Shown here in pieces: positions 1 through 4,414 of a stretch of DNA of 5,324 nt (positions within the stretch are counted from its first letter, which is position 1; every line of letters starts with the position of its first letter). A program made the translations under genes and the position numbers. The DNA comes from an uncultured Bacilli bacterium (GTDB lineage: Bacteria; Bacillota_I; Bacilli_A; RF39; UBA660), in assembly GCA_934101345.1 (NCBI GenBank), contig CAKOQV010000047.1:1-5324 (forward strand), read 5' to 3'. Below the pieces are notes generated by a model, which was given only the letters and a program-made list of their open reading frames with translations, made no database searches and was not told where the DNA came from.

Positions 1-12
1 AACATTTTCTCA

Positions 13-32
13 ACTGCATCTTTTTTTGCAGT
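13..32 (-). promoter_or_regulatory. 5' mRNA hairpin just after the probable rpoB promoter
   Basis: On the minus strand ACTGCA (27-32) pairs with TGCAGT (13-18) around AAAAAAGA. It begins only a few bases after the predicted start near 34-36, so it would form the 5' end of the transcript. The following sequence leaves the window, so its role (mRNA stability or leader control) cannot be judged. Confidence 0.5.
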
Positions 33-40
33 GCATTAAT

Positions 41-69
41 AATATACCAAAGATATTAAATGTTGTCAA
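41..69 (-). promoter_or_regulatory. Strong promoter, probably for rpoB
   Basis: The minus strand reads TTGACA (64-69), 17 bp, then TATATT (41-46) preceded by TGG, an extended -10, with A/T tracts upstream. It directs transcription out of the left edge. The gene it serves is not in the window; rpoB is inferred from conserved order (rplL, ybxB, rpoB). Confidence 0.85.
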
Positions 70-273
70 CCTTTTTTATCAAATTTTAAAAAGTTTTTTT
101 GAATATCAATATCAGCCATATTCAAGCAAACTATAGCATAAAATATCAAAAGCAAACAACAAATAAAAACAATGCACTATGCAATGCAGAAATCACTTTC
201 AAATATAAAAGCATAACAATTTGCCTTTACAATTATCAAAAAATCTACATTTCAAAAAGATACATATATTCTA

Positions 274-297
274 TGTGAAGGCCTCTTTGACTTCACA
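274..297 (-). repeat. Hairpin of unknown role in the rpoB upstream region
   Basis: On the minus strand TGTGAAG and CTTCACA form a perfect 7-bp stem around a 10-nt loop that contains GAGG. It is the most GC-containing spot in the 70-387 region. No U-tract follows, so it is not an intrinsic terminator. It would lie at the 5' end of RNA from the weak promoter at 304-332. Confidence 0.45.
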
Positions 298-303
298 AAT
301 TAT

Positions 304-332
304 ATACTATCATTTTATTTACATTTTGTAAA
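304..332 (-). promoter_or_regulatory. Weak candidate promoter downstream of the methyltransferase
   Basis: On the minus strand TTTACA (327-332), a 17-bp spacer, then TAGTAT (304-309) preceded by TGA. The -35 is also the distal arm of an inverted repeat (TTTGTAAA at 325-332 and TTTACAAA at 348-355 on the plus strand). The predicted start falls next to the hairpin at 274-297. Sequence this AT-rich yields chance matches. Confidence 0.3.
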
Positions 333-387
333 GACTATCTTTGCATTTTTACAAATTATTTACATTTTTTTGACAATTTGTTAATTC

Positions 388-981
388 TTAACTTTTCTTT
401 GTTAAAAGTATAACAAAAAAGCCCTTATCTTTATTTATAATAGTTACATTATATTTATTTTCCAGTTCTTTAATCATTGATTTAACACCATGATCTTTTC
501 TCATAACAAAATATAATATTCCGTTATCATTTAAGTAGTCATATCCTCCCAGCAAAAACTTTCTTACTATTTCCTTACCTGCTCTAATAGGAGGATTTGT
601 AATAATATAGTCATATTTTTTATTTACATTAGAATATACATCACTAACAAATACATTAGCCTTAACCTTATTTGAAGTTAAATTATCTCTTACTAAAGAT
701 AAAGCTCTATCATTAATATCAATCATATCAATATTAATATTTTTATTAATAGTACCAAGTATTATTCCAACTACACCTATACCACAGCCCAAATCAAGAA
801 CATTACCACTTAATTTAGAAATATCAATACTATCAAGTAATAATCTAGTACCATAATCAAACTTATCTTTAGAAAATACTCCATTATCACTATATACATT
901 ATATTTTTTATCATTAAAATAAAATTCTATTATTTTTTTGTTATGTTTAACATTATTATCGTTATCAAAATACTGACTCAT
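388..981 (-). CDS. ybxB: Class I SAM-dependent methyltransferase, RsmC/YbxB-like, 197 aa
   Basis: The protein has a Rossmann-type methyltransferase fold: SAM-binding motif I VLDLGCGIGVVGI at 61-73, an acidic residue ending the second strand in IDMIDIN (84-90), and the catalytic-type motif TNPPIRAGK at 128-136. NPPxRxGK is characteristic of the RsmC group, which methylates guanine N2 in rRNA (RsmC itself acts on 16S G1207); the substrate here is inferred, not shown. The length corresponds to the short single-domain YbxB form, unlike E. coli RsmC with its additional N-terminal domain. The position between rplL and the presumed rpoB matches B. subtilis ybxB. Start ATG at 979-981 follows AAGGTGA at normal spacing. 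No U-tailed terminator follows, so readthrough towards rpoB is possible. Confidence 0.9.
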   Translation of the reverse strand: MSQYFDNDNNVKHNKKIIEFYFNDKKYNVYSDNGVFSKDKFDYGTRLLLDSIDISKLSGNVLDLGCGIGVVGIILGTINKNINIDMIDINDRALSLVRDNLTSNKVKANVFVSDVYSNVNKKYDYIITNPPIRAGKEIVRKFLLGGYDYLNDNGILYFVMRKDHGVKSMIKELENKYNVTIINKDKGFFVILLTKKS

Positions 982-999
982 AACTCACCTTCTAACTAT

Positions 1000-1028
1000 A
1001 TTATAATAAAATAACAATAAAATTACAA
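1000..1028 (-). promoter_or_regulatory. Candidate promoter of the methyltransferase gene
   Basis: On the minus strand TTGTAA (1023-1028), a 17-bp spacer, then consensus TATAAT (1000-1005). The predicted start would leave only a very short leader before the AAGGTGA ribosome binding site (about 985-991). The region is AT-rich, so chance matches are possible, but spacing and -10 are ideal. Confidence 0.6.
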
Positions 1029-1041
1029 TATTTTTATGTAT

Positions 1042-1095
1042 CCTTCCGAGCCTAAAGTCTCGTAAGGCAAATATGAGCCTAAGGTCTCATATTTG
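1042..1095. repeat. Two abutting hairpins with a shared apical sequence
   Basis: On the plus strand, 1042-1067 folds as CCTT, C, CGAG paired with CTCG, T, AAGG around CCTAAAGT. Immediately next, 1068-1095 folds as CAAATATGAG paired with CTCATATTTG around CCTAAGGT. There is no base between them. Both share GAG, CCTAARGT, CTC at the tip, while the outer arms differ entirely yet remain self-complementary. They lie between the rplL terminator and the methyltransferase promoter, so they are transcribed only by readthrough, or act as DNA. No U-tract follows either one. I do not recognise the family. Confidence 0.8.
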
Positions 1096-1106
1096 AAAAT
1101 TTAGGT

Positions 1107-1137
1107 AAAAAAAAGAAACCATCATTAGATAGTTTCT
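1107..1137 (-). terminator. Intrinsic terminator after rplL
   Basis: On the minus strand AGAAACUAUC pairs with GAUGGUUUCU (10 bp with one U-G) around UAAU and runs into eight U's. It should end most rplJ-rplL transcripts; leakage would be needed for cotranscription of the methyltransferase and rpoB. Confidence 0.9.
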
Positions 1138-1152
1138 AAAATACAATGCAAA

Positions 1153-1518
1153 CTACTTAAGTTCAACAGTAGCTCCAGCTTCTTCAAATTGAGCTTTAAT
1201 CTTTTCAGCTTCTTCTTTGTCGATGCCTTCTTTAACATTTCCACCATTATCAGCAATGTCTTTAGCTTCTTTTAATCCTAAACCAGTTAAGTCTCTAACT
1301 AATTTAATAACAGCAATCTTGTTAGCACCAGCAGCAGTTAAAACAACATTAACTTTGCTTGGGCCTTCTTCAACAGCTTGTGCTGCAGGTCCAGCTACAG
1401 CAACTGCTGATGGATCAACACCATATGCCTCCTTCATTGCATCTACTAATTCTTTAATTTCAAGAATAGACATTTCATTTAGTGAATTTATAAATTCTTC
1501 TTTTGTTAATTTAGCCAT
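1153..1518 (-). CDS. rplL: 50S ribosomal protein L7/L12, 121 aa
   Basis: L7/L12 is the multicopy stalk protein that recruits translation factors and stimulates their GTPase. The start MAKLTKEEF at 1518 follows a purine-rich AGGAAAGGAAGG site. The N-terminal dimerisation helices are at about 3-33 (FINSLNEMSILEIKELVDAM), the flexible hinge is an Ala/Val/Pro-rich stretch at about 37-53, and the factor-binding C-terminal domain is at 55-121 with AGANKIAVIKLVRDLTGLGL (63-82) followed directly by KEAKD and the closing FEEAGATVELK. The usual Phe before DVVL in the first strand of this domain is replaced (KVNVVL), a modest variation. Length is typical (120-124). A strong terminator lies 15 nt past the stop. 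Confidence 0.97.
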   Translation of the reverse strand: MAKLTKEEFINSLNEMSILEIKELVDAMKEAYGVDPSAVAVAGPAAQAVEEGPSKVNVVLTAAGANKIAVIKLVRDLTGLGLKEAKDIADNGGNVKEGIDKEEAEKIKAQFEEAGATVELK

Positions 1519-1555
1519 TATATTTTCCTTCCTTTCCTATAATTTATTTTTTTAA

Positions 1556-2050
1556 TTAATTTTCTTCTTTTTGTTTAGCATATAAATCTAAACATATTGA
1601 TAAGTCTTTAACAGTACCCATAAGTCCTGCAGCAAGCATTGTAAGTAATCCTTCTCTTGATGGAATAGCAGCATATACAGATAATTCATCAGCAGCTACA
1701 ACCTTTCCTTCAACGATACCAGCTTTTAATTCAAGTGCTTTATGCTTTTTAGCAAACTCACTAATAATTTTAACAGGAGCTAGTTCATCACTAGAAAAGC
1801 TTATTGCAGAAGGCCCTTCTAAATACTCATCTAATTTAATATCTAAACTATCAGCTGCTCTTTTAGCTAAAGTATTTTTATATACTTTATAATCAGAACC
1901 TGATTCTCTTAAAGCTTTTCTTAGTTCAGTTACTTCAGCAACATTTAATCCTCTTGGATCAAATACCACTACTGATTTAGCATTTTCAAATTTACCTTTG
2001 ATTTCATCTACAACTAAAGACTTTTTCTCTAATATTTTTGCATTTGCCAT
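1556..2050 (-). CDS. rplJ: 50S ribosomal protein L10, 164 aa
   Basis: L10 anchors the L7/L12 dimers to 23S rRNA at the base of the stalk, and as the L10-L12 complex represses its own mRNA through the leader. Start ATG at 2048-2050 follows an AGGAAAGGAA ribosome binding site seven bases upstream. The N-terminal rRNA-binding domain is about 1-135: AKSVVVFDPRGLNVAEVTEL (24-43), LRESGSDYKVYKNTLAKRAA (47-66) and LEGPSAISF (77-85) are family hallmarks. GIVEGKVV (111-118) and IPSREGLLTMLAAGL (129-143) lead into the C-terminal helix (about 145-164) that binds L7/L12 dimers. Length is normal. rplL follows after 37 nt with no terminator between, forming a two-gene operon. Confidence 0.97.
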   Translation of the reverse strand: MANAKILEKKSLVVDEIKGKFENAKSVVVFDPRGLNVAEVTELRKALRESGSDYKVYKNTLAKRAADSLDIKLDEYLEGPSAISFSSDELAPVKIISEFAKKHKALELKAGIVEGKVVAADELSVYAAIPSREGLLTMLAAGLMGTVKDLSICLDLYAKQKEEN

Positions 2051-2072
2051 AGTATCATTCCTTTCCTATGCC

Positions 2073-2100
2073 ATAATAAAATCCCTCACTTGCGAGGGAT
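2073..2100 (-). terminator. Attenuator terminator in the rplJ leader
   Basis: On the minus strand AUCCCUC and GAGGGAU pair around GCAAGU (7 bp, eight counting an inner G-U), followed by the imperfect tract UUUAUUAU. It ends about 23 bases before rplJ. Bases 2093-2100 of its 5' arm are also used by the antiterminator, so it should form conditionally. Confidence 0.82.
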
Positions 2101-2168
2101 AAAAGACTTGTTATTTTTTATTCCTCGGTAAGATTTTCAAGCTTAACGCCCTTACTGTCTTTGGCATA
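2073..2168 (-). promoter_or_regulatory. L10 leader (rplJ-rplL attenuator RNA)
   Basis: The minus strand has the L10-leader kink-turn: CCAAAGACAG (2155-2164), a stem GUAAG/CUUAC (2151-2155 with 2128-2132), then CCGAGG (2123-2128). This is the autogenous target of the L10-L12 complex known from B. subtilis and others. Directly after, CGAGGAAUAAAA (2116-2127) pairs with UUUUAUCCCUCG (2093-2104) at 11 of 12 positions, an antiterminator whose 5' arm overlaps the kink-turn GAGG and whose 3' arm overlaps the terminator stem. When L10 holds the kink-turn, the antiterminator should be lost and termination favoured. UAUGCC (2163-2168) can also pair with GGCAUA (2067-2072) to close the domain. Motif recognised by eye; mechanism inferred from pairing and the known family. 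Confidence 0.9.
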
Positions 2169-2187
2169 ATATTTCTCAAACAACATT

Positions 2188-2216
2188 ATTATATATTAAA
2201 TAAAATTATTTGTCAA
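2188..2216 (-). promoter_or_regulatory. Perfect consensus promoter of rplJ-rplL
   Basis: The minus strand reads TTGACA (2211-2216), exactly 17 bp, then TATAAT (2188-2193): consensus at all twelve positions with optimal spacing. The -35 lies within the final codons of rplA. Predicted transcription start near 2181-2184 lets the L10 leader be made as the 5' end of the transcript. A strong promoter suits rplL, whose product is needed in multiple copies per ribosome. Confidence 0.9.
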
Positions 2217-2901
2217 ATGAATTTAAATCAATTTTAACACCAGGTCCCATTGTTGAAGAAATACTAATATTCTTAACATAAGCACCTTTTACTGTTGAAG
2301 GTTTAACTTTCATTATTGCTTCAACAAAAGTTTTAAGATTTTCTGCTAATTTAGCGTCATCAAAACTTGCTTTACCAATAATACCATGAACATTTCCGAA
2401 ACTATCAGTTCTGTAGTTAACTTTACCTTTTTTAGTTTCTTCAATTGCTTTAGCAGTATCAGTAGTAACAGTACCAGTCTTAGGGTTTGGCATTAAACCT
2501 TTAGGTCCAAGTAATTTACCGATTTTACCTAAAAGTGGCATCATTTCAGGAGTAGCAATGATTACATCATAATCGAACCAAGATTCTTTTTCAATTTTTT
2601 GAATCATATCAACATCTCCTACAAAGTCAGCTCCAGCTTCTTTAGCAGCTTTAGCTTGGTCACCTTTAGCAAGAACTAAAATTCTCTTACTTTTACCAGT
2701 ACCATTTGGTAGAACAACTGCTCCTCTTAATTGTTGATCGTTCTTTTTAGTATCTAAGTTTAAGTTCATAGCTACTTCTACAGTACCATCAAACTTAGAA
2801 TTAGAAGTCTCTTTAACTAATTTAACAGCTTCTTCTACTGAATATGCTTTATTCTTATCAAGTTTTTCTAAGTTAGCAACATATCTCTTACTTCTTTTCA
2901 T
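2206..2901 (-). CDS. rplA: 50S ribosomal protein L1, 231 aa
   Basis: L1 forms the mobile L1 stalk that guides E-site tRNA release, and in many bacteria represses its own operon. I placed the start at 2901 (MKRSKRYVANLEKL) because AGGAGG (2910-2915) lies eight bases upstream; the frame extends 14 codons further, but that part overlaps the leader hairpin and reads nothing like L1. Length matches the family (about 229-234). Domain I residues are split between the N-terminal (about 1-67) and C-terminal parts (about 160-231), with domain II between. The signature is GKIGKLLGPKGLMPNPKTGT at 125-144; KFDGTVEVAMNL (36-47) and GPGVKIDL (219-226) are also typical. The last codons overlap the -35 of the rplJ promoter. 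Confidence 0.97.
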   Translation of the reverse strand: MKRSKRYVANLEKLDKNKAYSVEEAVKLVKETSNSKFDGTVEVAMNLNLDTKKNDQQLRGAVVLPNGTGKSKRILVLAKGDQAKAAKEAGADFVGDVDMIQKIEKESWFDYDVIIATPEMMPLLGKIGKLLGPKGLMPNPKTGTVTTDTAKAIEETKKGKVNYRTDSFGNVHGIIGKASFDDAKLAENLKTFVEAIMKVKPSTVKGAYVKNISISSTMGPGVKIDLNSFDK

Positions 2902-2909
2902 TTTTCTTC

Positions 2910-2956
2910 CCTCCTTATGTGGTATTTGCGGACTAATATGCATCCTTCCACATAGG
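2910..2956 (-). promoter_or_regulatory. Second L1-type hairpin, overlapping the rplA ribosome binding site
   Basis: In the rplK-rplA gap the minus strand has GUGG paired with CCAC (2948-2951 with 2919-2922), an asymmetric internal loop with AA on one side and GCAAAUA on the other, and an upper stem GGA with UCC. The 2-by-7 asymmetry and GUGGAAGG start match the rplK leader hairpin, and the 3' strand ending AAAUACCAC matches my recollection of the rRNA L1 site. The lower stem continues as UAU with AUA (2952-2954 with 2916-2918); after a bulged A, CC (2955-2956) can pair with the first GG of AGGAGG (2910-2915). Folding would thus partly hide the rplA ribosome binding site. Inferred from sequence only. 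Confidence 0.58.
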
Positions 2957-2970
2957 TATAAACCTATATG
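2949..2970 (-). promoter_or_regulatory. Alternative hairpin upstream of rplA, exclusive with the L1-type hairpin
   Basis: On the minus strand CATATAGGT (2962-2970) pairs with ACCTATGTG (2949-2957) around the loop TTAT: nine pairs including one U-G, with a perfect 6-bp core. There is no U-tract, so it is not a terminator. Its 3' arm uses the same bases as the lower stem of the L1-type hairpin, so the two folds exclude each other. This one leaves the AGGAGG before rplA free. Confidence 0.5.
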
Positions 2971-2988
2971 ACATATTAATTATTTTTA

Positions 2989-3408
2989 TTATTCTGCGAT
3001 TTTGATTCCCATGTTTCTAGCAGTACCTTCAACTATCTTCATAGCTTCTTCTACTGTATAAGCATTTAAATCAGGTAATTTAGTTTCTGCAATTTGTCTA
3101 AGTTGATCCTTAGATATAGTTGCAACTACTTCGCCCTTACTAGAGCCAGATTTAATACCAGCAACCTTCTTTAATAAGAAAGCAGCAGGTGGAGTCTTAA
3201 GTACAAAATCAAAACTTCTATCATCATAAATTGTGATAACTACTGGAACAATATCTCCCATTTTATCTCTAGTTGAATCATTGAATTTAGTACAAAACTC
3301 TTGTAAATTGATACCTGCAGGTCCAAGTACAGTTCCTACTGGAGGAGCTGGTGTTGCTTTTCCTGCTGGAATTTGTAATGTTATTTTCTTAGTAACTTCT
3401 TTAGCCAC
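2989..3408 (-). CDS. rplK: 50S ribosomal protein L11, 139 aa
   Basis: L11 binds the GTPase-associated centre of 23S rRNA and takes part in factor-dependent GTP hydrolysis and, where present, the RelA stringent response. The start is GTG at 3406-3408, giving VAKEVTKK, eight bases after AGGAGG (3417-3422). A second in-frame GTG three codons earlier overlaps that Shine-Dalgarno and is not the likely start. The N-terminal domain carries the Pro-rich APPVGTVLGPAGIN (21-34) and EFCTKFN (37-43). The C-terminal rRNA-binding domain (about 70-139) has KTPPAAFLLKKVAG (71-84) and the near-terminal GTARNMGI (128-135). Length is normal for the family (140-142). rplA follows after 87 nt containing further RNA structure. 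Confidence 0.97.
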   Translation of the reverse strand: MAKEVTKKITLQIPAGKATPAPPVGTVLGPAGINLQEFCTKFNDSTRDKMGDIVPVVITIYDDRSFDFVLKTPPAAFLLKKVAGIKSGSSKGEVVATISKDQLRQIAETKLPDLNAYTVEEAMKIVEGTARNMGIKIAE

Positions 3409-3442
3409 GAAAAACACCTCCTATTAAATTTTATTTTCGCGT

Positions 3443-3469
3443 GTGGTCCTATCAGCGTCCGCCTTCCAC
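3443..3469 (-). promoter_or_regulatory. Probable L1-binding leader hairpin before rplK
   Basis: On the minus strand GUGG and CCAC (3466-3469 with 3443-3446) form a lower stem. Above it is an asymmetric internal loop, AA on the 5' side and GAUAGGA on the 3' side, then an upper stem GGC with GCU capped by GGAC. This resembles the 23S rRNA L1 site as I recall it, where GUGGGAG faces a strand ending UGAAAUACCAC. Autogenous repression of the rplK-rplA operon by L1 binding a leader mimic is established in E. coli and mimics are known more widely. The hairpin ends 20 nt before the AGGAGG of rplK. Assignment by resemblance, not by a covariance-model match. Confidence 0.62.
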
Positions 3470-3501
3470 TTACTAACATAATAATATGCCTCGCAGAAGT
3501 A

Positions 3502-3530
3502 ATGATAGCACACTTTTTTAAAGTTTTCAA
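3502..3530 (-). promoter_or_regulatory. Promoter of rplK-rplA
   Basis: On the minus strand TTGAAA (3525-3530) is separated by 17 bp from TATCAT (3502-3507), preceded by TGC, an extended -10. The predicted start near 3494-3496 gives a leader of about 87 nt before rplK that contains the L1-type hairpin. Confidence 0.75.
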
Positions 3531-3584
3531 CTATTTTTTATCTAAATTACAATTTTTTTCTACTATATAGTGTTTTTATTCTAA

Positions 3585-4118
3585 TTATATAGTTTCAACT
3601 TCTTGCATGTCAACTTCGACAGAAGTCTCTTGTCCAAATAAATCTACTAAAACATTTAGCTTTTGTTCTTTTAAATCAATAGTATCTATTCTAGCAGTCA
3701 TATCTTTAAATGGACCTGCAATAATCTTAACTTTAGCACCTTCTTTAAGGTCTTTACTAACATCTACCCTACTCATACCCATACTATTAAGTATTTTATC
3801 AACTTCTTGAGGAAGTAGAGGAATAGGTTTAGCACCTTTACCAGAAGATCCTATAAATCCAGTAACACCAGCAGTGTTTCTGACAATATACCATGCTTCA
3901 TCAGACATAACCATTTCAACTAGTACATATCCAGGAAACATCTTTTTAACTTTTTCTTTTTTAACTCCATTTTTATATTCTATTTCTTTTTGTTCTGGAA
4001 CAATAACTCTGAATATATTTTCATGTAAATCCATAGAGTTAATTCTCATTTCTAGTTTTTCTTTTACTTTATACTCGTAACCACTTACAGTATTTACAAC
4101 ATACCACTCTTTTTTCAT
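3585..4118 (-). CDS. nusG: Transcription termination/antitermination factor NusG, 177 aa
   Basis: NusG binds the RNA polymerase clamp and controls pausing, elongation and coupling to ribosomes or Rho. The 177-residue length is normal. The N-terminal NGN domain spans about 1-110, with WYVVNT at 5-10, MFPGYVLVEM at 60-69 (the usual FPGYV core) and VRNTAGVTGFIG at 79-90. The C-terminal KOW domain is about 125-175, with GAKVKIIAGPFKD at 127-139. The ribosome binding site AAGGAG (4128-4133) lies inside the last secE codons, nine bases before ATG. No U-tailed hairpin was seen after the stop, so readthrough into rplK is possible alongside the separate rplK promoter. Confidence 0.97.
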   Translation of the reverse strand: MKKEWYVVNTVSGYEYKVKEKLEMRINSMDLHENIFRVIVPEQKEIEYKNGVKKEKVKKMFPGYVLVEMVMSDEAWYIVRNTAGVTGFIGSSGKGAKPIPLLPQEVDKILNSMGMSRVDVSKDLKEGAKVKIIAGPFKDMTARIDTIDLKEQKLNVLVDLFGQETSVEVDMQEVETI

Positions 4119-4285
4119 TATATCTTACTCCTTAGTAATGCTACCAATAAATCAATAGCATAGAAAAATACTCCAAAAAAGACCATAAATGCTACTGTTG
4201 ATACAGAGTATTTAACAAGTTCTTTTTTGTTTGTCCATCTAATTCTAGAAATTTCTTTTTTTACACCTTTAAAATATTCTATCAT
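4118..4285 (-). CDS. secE: Preprotein translocase subunit SecE, 55 aa
   Basis: SecE is the small membrane subunit that clamps SecY in the general secretion channel. The 55-residue product has the short Gram-positive form: an amphipathic cytoplasmic helix (about 1-25, with FKGVKKEISRIRW and the conserved Trp17 region) followed by one membrane span at about 28-51, ending in a short basic tail. I placed the start at 4285 because GGGAGG lies eight bases upstream. A longer 76-residue reading beginning at 4348 is ruled out since its first codons overlap the secE -10 region. The stop overlaps the nusG start by one base (TAATG), so the two genes are translationally coupled, as in most Bacillota. No rpmG is found directly upstream. 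Confidence 0.95.
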   Translation of the reverse strand: MIEYFKGVKKEISRIRWTNKKELVKYSVSTVAFMVFFGVFFYAIDLLVALLRSKI

Positions 4286-4338
4286 ATCAAAATCCTCCCA
4301 ATATTTGATTAAAATAAAAACACCTTTCGGTTGACATA

Positions 4339-4368
4339 AATATACCACAATAAATACTTATTTGTCAA
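4339..4368 (-). promoter_or_regulatory. Promoter of secE-nusG
   Basis: The minus strand carries consensus TTGACA (4363-4368), an 18-bp spacer, then TATATT (4339-4344) preceded by TGG, an extended -10. Transcription would start near 4331-4333, so the mRNA would begin around ACCGAAAGGT, a small GNRA-capped hairpin at 4322-4331. TTGACA recurs in inverted orientation at 4331-4336, so the promoter is bracketed by inverted TTGACA/TGTCAA. Confidence 0.85.
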
Positions 4369-4377
4369 CATTTTTAT

Positions 4378-4404
4378 AAAAAAAAGACTTAAAAAGTAAG
4401 CCTT
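4378..4404 (-). terminator. Intrinsic terminator after the 4415-5029 gene
   Basis: On the minus strand AAGGCTTA pairs with TAAGTCTT (8 bp including one G-U) around the loop CTTTT, followed by a run of T's. It sits about 10 bases after the TAG stop and ends about 10 bases before the secE -35, insulating secE from the gene upstream. Confidence 0.85.
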
Positions 4405-4414
4405 TATTAAATTA

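Larger units (their letters stand above)
70..387. other. AT-rich region between methyltransferase and probable rpoB promoter, no convincing gene
   Basis: About 320 bp without a supportable gene. It holds a weak promoter candidate (304-332), a hairpin (274-297), an 8-bp inverted repeat (99-106 with 118-125), a direct repeat TTATTTACATTTT (315-327 and 356-368), and A/T tracts at 71-100 just upstream of the 41-69 promoter that could serve as an UP element. Two very short minus-strand frames (146-214 and 66-176) encode hydrophobic peptides but lack firm translation signals. No terminator for the methyltransferase was found. Confidence 0.6.

Noticed and set aside
99..125. Terminator for the methyltransferase from the TTGAATAT/ATATTCAA inverted repeat
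   Set aside because: On the minus strand it is followed by A's, not U's, and it lies about 260 bases past the stop codon; no terminator supported on either strand.
1042..1095. CRISPR-like or terminator reading of the twin hairpins
   Set aside because: Only two units, no spacers and no U-tracts, so neither a CRISPR array nor intrinsic terminators.
1217..1555. Plus-strand open frame antisense to rplL, and similar plus-strand frames at 3233-3427, 3607-3810 and 3874-4080
   Set aside because: Each is the complement of a certain minus-strand gene, has low-complexity composition and no matching ribosome binding site or family resemblance.
2902..2943. N-terminal extension of L1 by 14 codons
   Set aside because: It covers the leader hairpin and AGGAGG, and the peptide is not L1-like; MKRSKRYV is the usual kind of start.
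3409..3417. Earlier GTG start for rplK giving three extra residues
   Set aside because: That GTG overlaps the AGGAGG Shine-Dalgarno itself; the GTG at 3406-3408 is eight bases away and gives the usual L11 start.
4286..4348. N-terminal extension of SecE by 21 codons
   Set aside because: The extra codons overlap the secE -10 and predicted transcription start; the shorter start has GGGAGG at eight bases and gives a normal SecE.
4300..4414. Hidden rpmG (L33) upstream of secE
   Set aside because: The gap holds only a terminator and promoter; no frame with the Cys-rich L33 pattern was seen.
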